Source: Verrucomicrobiota bacterium (GTDB lineage Bacteria > Verrucomicrobiota > Verrucomicrobiia > Chthoniobacterales > Terrimicrobiaceae). Taken from it: a stretch of DNA of 64,000 nucleotides. The position numbers and the translations under genes were made by a program. Under the pieces are notes generated by a model. The model worked only from the letters and a program-made list of their open reading frames with translations. It did no database searches and was not told where the DNA came from. Location: positions 18,209-82,208 of the forward strand of contig JAPLTG010000022.1 of assembly GCA_026398255.1 (NCBI GenBank), given 5' to 3'. This document shows, piece by piece, positions 32,547 to 41,176 of the stretch (the first letter of the stretch is position 1; each line of letters starts with the position of its first letter).

Positions 32547-35039
32547 TCAACCAGCGGCGGTTTCGCTTTCGGTTTGCTCTTTCGAGTGGACGACCACGAA
32601 GCCGAGTTTGTCGCCGTCTTTTTGGACAGTGACGCTGTCGCCGGGCTTGATGTTTCCACGGAGCACTTCCTCGGCCATCGGATCCTCGATGTATTTCTCC
32701 ACGGCGCGGCGCATGGGGCGGGCGCCGTAGGTCGGGTCGTAGCCTTTGGTGATGAGGAAATCCTGTGCGGTGGCGTCGAGCGTGAGGTGGATGTCCTTGG
32801 CCTTGACGCGTTCGACCACCTTCGAAATTTCGAGGTCCACGATTTTGACGAGGTCGGGTTTCTCGAGGGTGTGGAAAACAATGATGTCATCGAGGCGGTT
32901 GATGAACTCGGGTTTGAAGACACGCTTGGCCTCACCGAGGATTTTTTCCTTCATCACATCGTAGTTATCAGACCCGCCTGTTGGGGCTCCGAAGCCTAGA
33001 GTCGTTTGTTTTTTGATCAGCTCCGCCCCGACATTCGAGGTCATGATGATGATCGTATTGCGGAAATCGATTTTGCGACCGAGCGAGTCGGTGATTTTTC
33101 CCTCCTCGAGGATTTGCAGGAGGAGATGCATGACATCCGGGTGCGCTTTTTCAATCTCGTCGAAAAGCACGACGGCGTAAGGCTTGCGGCGCACGGCCTC
33201 GCTGAGCTGGCCGCCCTCTTCATATCCAATGTAGCCGGGAGGCGAGCCGATGAGGCGGGACGCGCTGAATTTCTCCATGTATTCCGACATATCGATCTGG
33301 ATGAGCGAGTCGGAACTTCCAAACATGAACTCGGCGAGGGTGCGGGCGAGGAAGGTTTTTCCAACACCTGTGGGGCCAAGGAAAATGAACGAGCCGATCG
33401 GGCGCTTCGGGTCCTTGAGGTCAGCTCGGGAGCGGCGAAGAGCCTTGCTGATCGCAACAACGGCTTCGTTCTGACCAATGACCTTGTCCTCGAGTTCCTT
33501 CTCCATCGCGAGGAGCTTGGCGGTTTCCTGCTGCTCCATCCGGGAAAGAGGAACGCCGGTCCACTTGGAGAGGACATGCATGATCTCGTCGGCGGAAACA
33601 ATGACTTCCTTTTCTTCCTTGTGGGTGCGCCACTCGGCGAGGATGGAGTCGAGTTTGTCCTTCGCCTGTTTCTCCGTGTCGCGGAGAGCGGCGGCTTTTT
33701 CAAAGTCCTGAGCCTTGATGGCCGCTTCTTTATCGAGCCGGATGGTTTCGATTTCCTTCTCGAGGTCCTTCACATTCGGAGGACGGGTCATCGCGGAGAT
33801 ACGGGCGCGAGATCCGGCTTCGTCCACGAGATCGATGGCCTTGTCGGGCAGGAAACGGCCTGTGATGTAGCGGTCCGAGAGTTTCGCGGCGGCTTCGAGG
33901 GCCTCATCGAGGAACTTCGCTTTGTGGTGGGCTTCGTATTTCGGACGGATGCCTTGGAGAATGAGAATCGTCTGATCGACGGTCGGAGCCTCGACTTTCA
34001 CCTGCTGGAAGCGGCGCTCTAGAGCGGAGTCTTTTTCAATGTATTTCCGGTATTCATTCAGCGTGGTGGCGCCGACGCACTGAAGTTCTCCGCGGCTGAG
34101 GGCGGGCTTGATGATGTTCGATGCATCCATCGCGCCTTCCGCGGAACCCGCTCCGACGAGCGTGTGAAGCTCGTCGATGAAAAGAATGACATTTTTGTTG
34201 CGACGGATTTCATCCATCACCGCCTTGATGCGCTCCTCAAACTGGCCGCGATATTTTGTGCCGGCGACCATGAGGGCCAAGTCGAGTGTGATGACGCGTT
34301 TTTCGCGGAGGATTTCGGGAACATTGCCCGCGATGATTTCTTGGGCGAGGCCCTCGGCGATCGCGGTCTTGCCGACGCCGGCCTCGCCGATGAGGACGGG
34401 GTTGTTTTTGCTACGGCGGCAGAGGATTTGGATGATCCGCTCGATTTCGTCGGCACGGCCGATGACGGGGTCGAGTTCCCCTTTGCGCGCCTGCTCAGTG
34501 AGGTCGCGCCCGAAGGATTTGAGCGCGGGAGTTTTTGTGGAGGACTTCGATCCGCCGGAAGCTTCGGCAGGAACCGAGTCGTCGTCATCGGAGGGGGCGA
34601 AATTCGGATCGAGTTCCTTGAGGATTTCGTTGCGGGTGCGCTCGATGTCGATTTCGAGATTCTTAAGAACACGCGCGGCGACGCCTTCGCCTTCGCGGAG
34701 CAGACCGAGGAGCACGTGCTCGGTGCCGACATAAGAGTGTTGAAGGCTTTTCGCCTCCTTGCCAGCGAGGGCGAGAACCTTTTTCACGCGAGGCGTGTAG
34801 GGAATATTTCCGGCCATCTTGGTTTCGGGTCCGGAGCCGACTTGCTTCTCCACCTCCATGCGAACGGTCTCGAGGTCGAGGCCCATTTTTTGAAGGACAT
34901 TCACGGCGACGCCCTGACCGAGTTTAATGAGGCCGAGGAGAAGGTGCTCGGTGCCGACATAGTTGTGATTAAACCGATCGGCCTCCTTACGGGCGAGGGC
35001 CAGGACCTGTTGAGCGCGGGGAGTGAAGTTGTTCATCAT
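32547..35039 (-). CDS. clpC: ATP-dependent protease ATPase subunit ClpC
   Basis: About 830 residues. Two N-terminal repeats of the Clp_N domain (FTPRAQQVLALARKEADRFN and YTPRVKKVLALAGKEAKSLQ), the first AAA+ domain with Walker A GEAGVGKTAI, the M-domain-like stretch with a UVR helix (IKAQDFEKAAALRDTEKQAK), and the second AAA+ domain with GPTGVGKTFLA. This is the ClpC subgroup, unfolding substrates for ClpP. It follows mcsB with an ATGA overlap; the ATG at 35039 (35036 also possible) fits homologues. Neighbours McsA and McsB link it to arginine-phosphorylation-directed proteolysis. Confidence 0.96.
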   Translation of the reverse strand: MMNNFTPRAQQVLALARKEADRFNHNYVGTEHLLLGLIKLGQGVAVNVLQKMGLDLETVRMEVEKQVGSGPETKMAGNIPYTPRVKKVLALAGKEAKSLQHSYVGTEHVLLGLLREGEGVAARVLKNLEIDIERTRNEILKELDPNFAPSDDDDSVPAEASGGSKSSTKTPALKSFGRDLTEQARKGELDPVIGRADEIERIIQILCRRSKNNPVLIGEAGVGKTAIAEGLAQEIIAGNVPEILREKRVITLDLALMVAGTKYRGQFEERIKAVMDEIRRNKNVILFIDELHTLVGAGSAEGAMDASNIIKPALSRGELQCVGATTLNEYRKYIEKDSALERRFQQVKVEAPTVDQTILILQGIRPKYEAHHKAKFLDEALEAAAKLSDRYITGRFLPDKAIDLVDEAGSRARISAMTRPPNVKDLEKEIETIRLDKEAAIKAQDFEKAAALRDTEKQAKDKLDSILAEWRTHKEEKEVIVSADEIMHVLSKWTGVPLSRMEQQETAKLLAMEKELEDKVIGQNEAVVAISKALRRSRADLKDPKRPIGSFIFLGPTGVGKTFLARTLAEFMFGSSDSLIQIDMSEYMEKFSASRLIGSPPGYIGYEEGGQLSEAVRRKPYAVVLFDEIEKAHPDVMHLLLQILEEGKITDSLGRKIDFRNTIIIMTSNVGAELIKKQTTLGFGAPTGGSDNYDVMKEKILGEAKRVFKPEFINRLDDIIVFHTLEKPDLVKIVDLEISKVVERVKAKDIHLTLDATAQDFLITKGYDPTYGARPMRRAVEKYIEDPMAEEVLRGNIKPGDSVTVQKDGDKLGFVVVHSKEQTESETAAG

Positions 35040-36148
35040 TGTTTGGAAGTGGCAGTGGGAACGGAAATTTTCAATCGGGACATATCCGGCCCGGGCATCT
35101 GGTTCAATTTGGCCCGAATGATCGTGGCGCGCAAGGTGTCCCTTTCCTCCGAGGACATTTTCTGAACCTGGGCGCCTTTCTGCAAATGAGCGGGCTGGGT
35201 TTCGATAAAAAGCTCGTCGACGGGAAAGCGGTGGGCCTCCGGAAAAACATCCAGGTCGATGCCGAGTTTGATCACCGAAAGAAGGTTCAGGGCCTCCTTG
35301 GAACTCATCGAAAAGGCGTGGCAAAGGATGCCGTAGGCGCGGCCAATCTGGTCGTGAAGTGTGACCGGTTTGCGCTGGGAGAGAAGCGCCCGGGCGTTCT
35401 GCTCGTGCTCGATGATCTGCTCAATGACGCGGTTGAGTCGGCCGATGATTTCCTCCTCGGTCTCGCCGAGCGTGGTTTGGTTCGAGACTTGAAAAAGATT
35501 CCCCATCGCCTCGGTTCCCTCCCCGTGGAGTCCGCGAACGGCGAGTCCGATTTTGTTCACCGAGTTGATGATTTTATTGATCTGGTCACTCATCACGAGC
35601 GCCGGAAGGTGCAACATGGCCGAGGCGCGCATGCCGGTGCCAACATTCGAGGGGCAGGCGGTGAGATAACCGAGGTGGGAATCAAAAGCGAAATCCAGCG
35701 AGGACTCGAGCTCGCTATCCACGCGGTTGATCATGTCGAAGACATTGCCAAGCTGGAGCCCGCAGCAGATCGCCTGCATGCGGAGGTGGTCCTCCTCGTT
35801 GATCATGACGCTGAGGGACTGGCGGGCATTCGTCACCACCGCGCTGCCGACGGCTTTGGCAGCGTGCTCGCGGCTGATGAGGTGGCGCTCGACGAGGACT
35901 TGTTTTTCCAGTGGCGAAAGGGATTCCAACGGCTCGGAATAGGACTCCTCCATCTCGGGCAGAGCTTCCACGGCGGTCTTCACAAGACCCATCACCTCGA
36001 GTCGCTCGGCTTTTTTGGCCCAACCGGGGAAGGGTTTGTTGCGGATGTTGCGGGCGAGGCGGACGCGGCTGCTGACGACGATCTGTCGGTTTGGACCGTC
36101 GCCGGAAAGCCATTCGCCGGAATTCGCGATGATGCGTGAGAATTTCAT
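35036..36148 (-). CDS. mcsB: Protein-arginine kinase McsB
   Basis: 370 residues, a guanido-kinase-like enzyme that phosphorylates arginines to mark proteins for ClpC-ClpP. It has SSRVRLARNIRNKPFPGW, the phosphagen-kinase catalytic-Cys loop ACPSNVGTGMRASAMLHLP, and near the C-terminus RDTLRA, matching the RDxxRA phosphoarginine-binding motif of McsB. It begins one base after the mcsA stop and overlaps clpC by ATGA. The ctsR repressor that completes this set in Firmicutes is not beside it. Confidence 0.94.
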   Translation of the reverse strand: MKFSRIIANSGEWLSGDGPNRQIVVSSRVRLARNIRNKPFPGWAKKAERLEVMGLVKTAVEALPEMEESYSEPLESLSPLEKQVLVERHLISREHAAKAVGSAVVTNARQSLSVMINEEDHLRMQAICCGLQLGNVFDMINRVDSELESSLDFAFDSHLGYLTACPSNVGTGMRASAMLHLPALVMSDQINKIINSVNKIGLAVRGLHGEGTEAMGNLFQVSNQTTLGETEEEIIGRLNRVIEQIIEHEQNARALLSQRKPVTLHDQIGRAYGILCHAFSMSSKEALNLLSVIKLGIDLDVFPEAHRFPVDELFIETQPAHLQKGAQVQKMSSEERDTLRATIIRAKLNQMPGPDMSRLKISVPTATSKQ

Positions 36149-36637
36149 TTAGACGGGTTCCGCCTCGAGCAGGCGGATTTGGTCGCGAAGTTCTGCGGCT
36201 TTCTCGAATTCCTCGGCTGCGACGGCCTTGGAGAGATTGTCTTGAAGAGATTTGAGTTTCTCGCCCCGCTGGCGGGTCATGTGGAATTTCGCCGGGGTTT
36301 TGCCTGTGTGGGCGGTGCCCTTGTGCATGTTTTTCAACATCGGGGCGATGCCATCGTCGAACACCGTGTAGCAATGACTGCAACCCAGTCGGCCGGTTTT
36401 TTTGAAATCTGCTTGGGTGAAACCACAGACAGGGCATTTCACACTCGCGGGATTTTTTTCAATTTGCTGGGAGTCGCCAATACCGAGAAGCAGATCCGCA
36501 AGGGCGAAACCAGTCGGGTCGTTGACGCCTTTCTCTTTGGAGCAGGATTCGCAGAGGTTCACTTTCTGCATCTTCCCGTCCACGATTTGGGTCAGAAAAA
36601 CCGTCGCTTCCATGGCGTGGCAAACATCACATTGCAT
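36149..36637 (-). CDS. mcsA: McsA, activator of the McsB arginine kinase
   Basis: 162 residues. Four CxxC knuckles: MQCDVC, LCESC, VKCPVC and LGCSHC, giving two zinc-binding units, then a C-terminal UVR helix (LSKAVAAEEFEKAAELRDQIRLLE). This is the McsA layout; the protein binds zinc and activates McsB. It starts 8 bases after the ilvE stop on the same strand and is followed immediately by mcsB. Confidence 0.93.
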   Translation of the reverse strand: MQCDVCHAMEATVFLTQIVDGKMQKVNLCESCSKEKGVNDPTGFALADLLLGIGDSQQIEKNPASVKCPVCGFTQADFKKTGRLGCSHCYTVFDDGIAPMLKNMHKGTAHTGKTPAKFHMTRQRGEKLKSLQDNLSKAVAAEEFEKAAELRDQIRLLEAEPV

Positions 36638-36645
36638 CGTTTTGG

Positions 36646-37518
36646 TCAGCTATAGATCGGTGTGCCGGTGGAGGCTGTCAACTCACGGAAACGCGTGATG
36701 AGGCGGCGCGTAATCGGGCCGGGCTTGCCATCACCGATCAGGCGGGTGTCGAGCTTAACGGCCGGGATGATTTCAGCGGCTGTGCCGGTTAGGAAACACT
36801 CGTCAGCTGTGAAAATGTCATAGCGCGTCATCATCGGCTCGTGGATTGGAATGCCGAACTCCGACGCGAGATCAAAAACAACTGAACGGGTGACACCCGC
36901 CAACGCGCCAGCGGAGATAGGCGGCGTCGTAATAACTCCATTTTTGATAATGAATATATTGTCACCTGTGCACTCGGAGACGAAGCCTTGCTCATTAAGC
37001 ATGAGCCCCTCGCCTGCGCCGGCATTTTGGGCCTCGATCTTGGCCATGACATTGTTGAGGTAATTCAGCGACTTCACCATCGGGCTGAGCGCACCGTGAG
37101 GAATTCGCCGGGTCGCACAGGTCACCACATCGAGTCCGTTTTCGTATTTATCGGCGGAGTAGAGCGTGATTTTCGAAGCGATGATGAAGAGCGAAGCCTT
37201 CGGACAAAGCATGGGATTCAGACCGAGATCCCCCACCCCGCGTGTGACGACAAGACGGATGTAGCCATCTTGGAGATTGTTTTGGCGGATCGTCTCGAGC
37301 GTCGCCTCGATAACGGCGGATTTACCCATGCCGATGTTGAGAGCGATCGCGCGGGCGGAATCGAACAGGCGATCGATGTGCTCTTCGAGACGGAAGACCC
37401 GTCCATTGTAAAAGCGGATCCCTTCAAAAACCCCGTCGCCGTAGAGCAAACCGTGATCGAACACGGAAATCTTCGCGTTCTCTTTGTCGTAAAATTCGCC
37501 GTCTATGTAGATTTTCAT
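36646..37518 (-). CDS. ilvE: Branched-chain-amino-acid aminotransferase
   Basis: 290 residues, a fold-type IV PLP enzyme that makes Leu, Ile and Val from keto acids. The opening DGEFYDKENAKISVFDHGLLYGDGVFEG, the PLP-lysine region MVKSLNYLNNVMAKIEA, and the phosphate-binding segment ECTGDNIFIIKNG are conserved. D-amino-acid aminotransferase and ADC lyase are relatives; the VFDHGLLYGDGVFEGIR opening favours IlvE. It lies between folC and mcsA. A hairpin with a U-run ends about 5 bases before its start codon. Confidence 0.88.
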   Translation of the reverse strand: MKIYIDGEFYDKENAKISVFDHGLLYGDGVFEGIRFYNGRVFRLEEHIDRLFDSARAIALNIGMGKSAVIEATLETIRQNNLQDGYIRLVVTRGVGDLGLNPMLCPKASLFIIASKITLYSADKYENGLDVVTCATRRIPHGALSPMVKSLNYLNNVMAKIEAQNAGAGEGLMLNEQGFVSECTGDNIFIIKNGVITTPPISAGALAGVTRSVVFDLASEFGIPIHEPMMTRYDIFTADECFLTGTAAEIIPAVKLDTRLIGDGKPGPITRRLITRFRELTASTGTPIYS

Positions 37519-37522
37519 GTGG

Positions 37523-37550
37523 AAAAATGGCTCGGCAATCCAGCGCCGAG
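37523..37550 (-). terminator. Hairpin with U-run just before ilvE
   Basis: On the minus strand CTCGGC, an 8-base loop, GCCGAG, then CCATTTTTCC. The layout fits a weak intrinsic terminator or an attenuator in front of ilvE, whose start codon follows the U-run by about 5 bases. The stem is only 6 bp. No leader peptide rich in branched-chain codons was identified in the short gap. Confidence 0.35.
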
Positions 37551-37582
37551 AGGAACGAAAAGACTAGCGGAGCGCGGAGGCA

Positions 37583-38659
37583 TCACAAGCCCTCAGAGCA
37601 GGATTTCGATCGAAAATCCAGAGCGCCTCGCCGGCAAGAAAAAGCGATCCGGTGACGAGGACCGGTTCCGGAAAATCCAGAACGGCGCGAAGGGCAGGTT
37701 CGAGCGAGAGGTTCGGAGTAGTTTTTATCCGCGAGAGCACCGAAGACGATCGTAGCTTTTCGATCAGCGAAAACCTCTCGCCAGGTCTGGACGAGAGCTT
37801 CAGCGGAATGGGCATTGTGCGCTCCATCCACAACGAATCGTGCGCCAACTCGCTGAAAACGGGCGGGCCATTCGGTGCGAAGGAGGCCTTCTCGAATGGT
37901 GGCATCAGAAATGCCGAGGCCGCTGGCGCGAAGGGTTTCCACCGCCAAGGCGGCATTCCACTTTTGATGAGCTCCTGCAAGAGCGAGCGGATGCAGGCAT
38001 GGCTCGGAAATAAATCGGATCTGAGATCCGCGCTCGGCGGCTGTTTTGCGCAAAACCTCGGCGGCGTCGGGTTGCTGCGGAGCGGAAACCACGGGGATTC
38101 CGGTTTTGATGATGCCGGCTTTTTCGGCGGCGATTTTCGGGAGCGTGTCGCCGAGCCATTGCATGTGATCCATGTCGATCGGCGTGATCGTCGAGACCAA
38201 GGGAGTCACGGCGTTCGTCGAGTCGAGCCGCCCGCCCATGCCGGTTTCGAGAACAACCAGATCGCACCCTGAACGCGCAAAGTGATCGAGAGCTAGAACC
38301 GTGGAGATTTCAAAAAAAGTCGGATCGTGGTCCCAGTCGTGAACCGCATCCCGCAGCCGGGAAATTCCTGCGGCCAAATCCTCCCTCGAAATCATTTCGC
38401 CATCGACACGAATGCGCTCGCGGAAGTTCACCAGGTGCGGCGAGGTGTAAAGTCCCGTGCGATAACCTGCCTGCCGCAAGATCGAGTCGAGCATCGCGCA
38501 GGTGGAGCCTTTGCCATTGGTTCCCGCGACATGAAGGAAACGAGGTTTTTGCTCAGGATGACCACAAGCCGCGAGAAGGCGATTTGTGTTCTCGAGGCCG
38601 AGCTTGATGCCAATCGACTCCGAGGCGTAGAGCCAGTCGAGAGCCTCTTCGGGCGTCAC
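37583..38659 (-). CDS. folC: Folylpolyglutamate synthase/dihydrofolate synthase, apparently frameshifted near its end
   Basis: 358 residues read without interruption. FolC adds glutamates to folate (and may make dihydrofolate). Seen: HVAGTNGKGSTCAMLDSIL (the ATP P-loop), YTSPHLVNFRERIRVDGE, DLVVLETGMGGRLDSTNAV, and DGAHNAHSAEAL and FGALADKNYSE of the Mur-ligase-like C-terminal domain. After that the frame degenerates. The family's C-terminal block continues in another frame (about 37564-37735) with LSLEPALRAVLDFPEP and VLVTGSLFLAGEAL. Some 40-50 residues between these blocks seem missing. The GTG start overlaps the accD stop (GTGA). Confidence 0.8.
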   Translation of the reverse strand: MTPEEALDWLYASESIGIKLGLENTNRLLAACGHPEQKPRFLHVAGTNGKGSTCAMLDSILRQAGYRTGLYTSPHLVNFRERIRVDGEMISREDLAAGISRLRDAVHDWDHDPTFFEISTVLALDHFARSGCDLVVLETGMGGRLDSTNAVTPLVSTITPIDMDHMQWLGDTLPKIAAEKAGIIKTGIPVVSAPQQPDAAEVLRKTAAERGSQIRFISEPCLHPLALAGAHQKWNAALAVETLRASGLGISDATIREGLLRTEWPARFQRVGARFVVDGAHNAHSAEALVQTWREVFADRKATIVFGALADKNYSEPLARTCPSRRSGFSGTGPRHRIAFSCRRGALDFRSKSCSEGL

Positions 38660-39498
38660 TTCGAACCGAGGTAGCCGAGGATATCGCTCAGCGTGGACCG
38701 CATTTTGGCGCGCTCGACAATGAGGTCGACCAGACCGTGCTTTTCCAAGAACTCGGCGGTTTGAAAATCCGCAGGCAGCGTTTGATGCGTGGTCTCACGG
38801 ATGACGCGAGGGCCGGCAAAGCCGATCATGGCTTTTGGCTCCGCGATAATAATGTCTCCGAGCGAGGCGTAGCTGGCCATAACACCCGCCGTGGTGGGGT
38901 TTGTAAGAATCGTGATGTAAGGCAGTCTGGCTTGGGCGTGGAGCGCCAGGGCACCACTGGTTTTTGCCATCTGCATGAGGCTCAACATGCCTTCATACAT
39001 ACGCGCGCCACCGGAGGCGCAGACGAGGATGACTGGCATTTTCTGCTTGGTGGAAAACTCAATGATGCGCGTGATTTTTTCGCCAACGACAGACCCCATC
39101 GTTGCGGCGAGAAAGTTGAAATCCATGACGCCGAGACCTACGGAATGGCCGTTGATTTTTGCGCCGCCGGTTGTGACTGCGTCCACAAGGCCGGTTTTTT
39201 GTTTGTAGCTCCGGAGTCGGTCGGCGTAGGTCGTCACGCCCTTGAAACCAAGAGGATCAACCGAAGACATCGAGGCGTCGTGCTCCTCAAACGAATCGGG
39301 ATCAACAAGACTCGTAATGCGCTCGCGGGAGCCCAGGTTGAAGTGGTGGCCGCATTTCGGGCAGACCTGCAAATTTTCCTCGAGGGCGAAGTTGTGAATG
39401 ACCTCGGAGCAAGATGGGCACTTGGTCCAGAGCCCGGTCGGCATTTCGCGGGTCTTGCTGGTGAGGGAGCGAAGGATGGGTTTTTTGAAGATGGCCAT
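38656..39498 (-). CDS. accD: Acetyl-CoA carboxylase carboxyltransferase subunit beta
   Basis: 280 residues. With AccA it moves CO2 from biotin to acetyl-CoA for fatty-acid synthesis. The N-terminal zinc ribbon is CPSCSEVI and CPKCGHHF (CxxC pairs), and the carboxyltransferase core shows GGAKINGHSVGLGVMDF, SGGARMYEGMLSLMQMAK and PTTAGVMASYASLGDIIIAEP. The start MAIFKKPILRS is chosen; upstream in-frame sequence overlaps comF. It is coupled to folC by GTGA. Confidence 0.95.
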   Translation of the reverse strand: MAIFKKPILRSLTSKTREMPTGLWTKCPSCSEVIHNFALEENLQVCPKCGHHFNLGSRERITSLVDPDSFEEHDASMSSVDPLGFKGVTTYADRLRSYKQKTGLVDAVTTGGAKINGHSVGLGVMDFNFLAATMGSVVGEKITRIIEFSTKQKMPVILVCASGGARMYEGMLSLMQMAKTSGALALHAQARLPYITILTNPTTAGVMASYASLGDIIIAEPKAMIGFAGPRVIRETTHQTLPADFQTAEFLEKHGLVDLIVERAKMRSTLSDILGYLGSK

Positions 39499-39511
39499 GG
39501 GTTCGAAAAAG

Positions 39512-40234
39512 TTATCCGCGGGCGACCGTAAGAGCCCGGACGGAGCAGGCTCCGTTCTCGAGGAGGATGGCGGCGCAGGCATCGAGTGTCGATCCCGTTG
39601 TGAGCACATCGTCCACGAGAAGCAGGTTCAAATCGGTCACATCGGCATCTTGGCGCAGTGAAAACGCGTCGCGCAAGTTTTGCCTTCGCCCCTTCCGGCC
39701 GAGGCGGGTCTGCGTGCCGGTGTAGCGGGTGCGGCGAAGAAATTCGCGAACCGGAATCTTGGTGGTGCGGGCGAGATGCTCGGCAAGAATCGTGGCTTGG
39801 TTGAATCCCCGCTCTCGCAGTCGGCGAGGGTGAAGTGGAACCGGAACCAAAGCATCGAACTCGATTCCCTCAAGGCGAGGATCGGCGAATCCTTCGCGCT
39901 GAATCTCCGCCAGCACGCGGGCGAGCCACATTTCGCGGTTGTATTTGAGGCGGTGGAGAACATCGCGCACCGTTCGGTGGCTCCGAGCGACCGTGACGGC
40001 GCAGAGAAACGAAAACCGGTCTCCGCGGCAGTTCGGGCAGAGGAAATCGGCGGTGACCCCGTCATAGGGCTGAGAGCAAGTTTCACAACGAGGAGGCTTC
40101 ACCCGCTCAATTCCCGCCGCGCAATCTTCGCACCAGTCCCTCCCCTCCTCCACGCCTCGGGCGCAGTGGGCACAATGCGAGGGAAAAAACAGCGACCTCA
40201 GCGGCTCAAGGATTTTTTCGGTCACAACGGACAT
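39512..40234 (-). CDS. comF: ComF-family phosphoribosyltransferase-like protein
   Basis: 240 residues. N-terminal zinc-finger-like cysteines (HCAHCARG, CEDCAAG, CETCSQP, CPNCRGD) and a C-terminal phosphoribosyltransferase domain with LLLVDDVLTTGSTLDACA and the binding-loop block GFNQATILAEHLAR. ComF/GntX relatives take part in DNA uptake in competent bacteria; whether this organism is competent cannot be told from the window. Its start overlaps the CPBP gene's end by 29 bases. Confidence 0.9.
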   Translation of the reverse strand: MSVVTEKILEPLRSLFFPSHCAHCARGVEEGRDWCEDCAAGIERVKPPRCETCSQPYDGVTADFLCPNCRGDRFSFLCAVTVARSHRTVRDVLHRLKYNREMWLARVLAEIQREGFADPRLEGIEFDALVPVPLHPRRLRERGFNQATILAEHLARTTKIPVREFLRRTRYTGTQTRLGRKGRRQNLRDAFSLRQDADVTDLNLLLVDDVLTTGSTLDACAAILLENGACSVRALTVARG

Positions 40235-41165
40235 AGCGCAGAAACCAAAAGATCAGGACACCCGTGATTCCCAAAACTACAAGGGGAACCAAGCCGGTCG
40301 GCACCGCGCCGCTCACCACATTTTCTCCGACCCATGGCAGAAGCTGGTCAGAGGGTTTGATGCCGAATTTTCCGAGAATCTGAATTCCCTGCTGGCCGAG
40401 AATCCATCCCGCATGAAGCCCGATCGCGAGGAACAGCGAGCGCGTGCGGATCGTTGCCACCGCGAGGAGAATCCCCGCCAGCACCAGCGAAAAAAAACCC
40501 CAGCCCAGCAACGGCCACGGCGGAGCGGAGGAAAACAACAACGGCAATTGCTCAAATCCACTCCACCAAGTTACTGGAGCGTCCAGCGGTTGTTTGGCGG
40601 TTTTCAAAAAGTGAACCACCGCGAAGAACGCGGCAGAAAATCCCACTGCGGCCACCCGCCCCATGGCCATCAGGCACAAACCGAGAAAGACACAGCGGAA
40701 GAGAAACTCCTCGACCACCGACACAGCGCACGCCGTTCCCGCCACTCGCACGAATTTCGCACCCTCCCAATCCACTCGAAACTCATAAACTCCCGAGAAA
40801 AAATACCCCGCTCCCAACGCAAGCACCGGCAGAAACGCAATGACGAAGCCAATGGCCAGATCTCGTTTCCAGTGAGGATTTTTATCAATCCCCAACACCG
40901 AAAGGTTCCGGATTTCCACCCAACGAAACGCTGGCCACAGGAGCAGCAGCGCCGAGATTTGCACACTCCGACTGAAATATCGGTGAAAAGGAAATCCCTC
41001 GACGATGGGCAAGATTCCGGCTTCGGCGAGGAAGTTCCCCGCCCAATAAAGCGGAGGCGACATCAGGCACGCCAACAAGACCACCGCGAGTGGATACGCG
41101 AGCAAACGGAGAAGACTTTTCGGACTTGCGGGATTCGAATTCACGCGGCGCGTTTTATCAGCCAA
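40206..41165 (-). CDS. CPBP-family intramembrane metalloprotease
   Basis: 319 residues with about eight hydrophobic segments. The Abi/CAAX-protease motifs are VVEEFLFRCVFLG (EExxxR), FAVVHF (FxxxH) and LHAGW (HxxxN/B-like). Such enzymes process prenylated peptides, bacteriocins or membrane proteins. The start is TTG at 41165, or GTG at 41144, both before the first helix. It is the first gene of a long minus-strand run toward clpC and is divergent from bioA, whose ATG lies 12 bases away. Confidence 0.82.
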   Translation of the reverse strand: MADKTRRVNSNPASPKSLLRLLAYPLAVVLLACLMSPPLYWAGNFLAEAGILPIVEGFPFHRYFSRSVQISALLLLWPAFRWVEIRNLSVLGIDKNPHWKRDLAIGFVIAFLPVLALGAGYFFSGVYEFRVDWEGAKFVRVAGTACAVSVVEEFLFRCVFLGLCLMAMGRVAAVGFSAAFFAVVHFLKTAKQPLDAPVTWWSGFEQLPLLFSSAPPWPLLGWGFFSLVLAGILLAVATIRTRSLFLAIGLHAGWILGQQGIQILGKFGIKPSDQLLPWVGENVVSGAVPTGLVPLVVLGITGVLIFWFLRYVRCDRKNP

Positions 41166-41176
41166 AGTTCCCGGCG

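Noticed and set aside
33006..35165. Two long plus-strand frames over clpC
   Set aside because: Antisense to the well-supported clpC and without recognisable domains.
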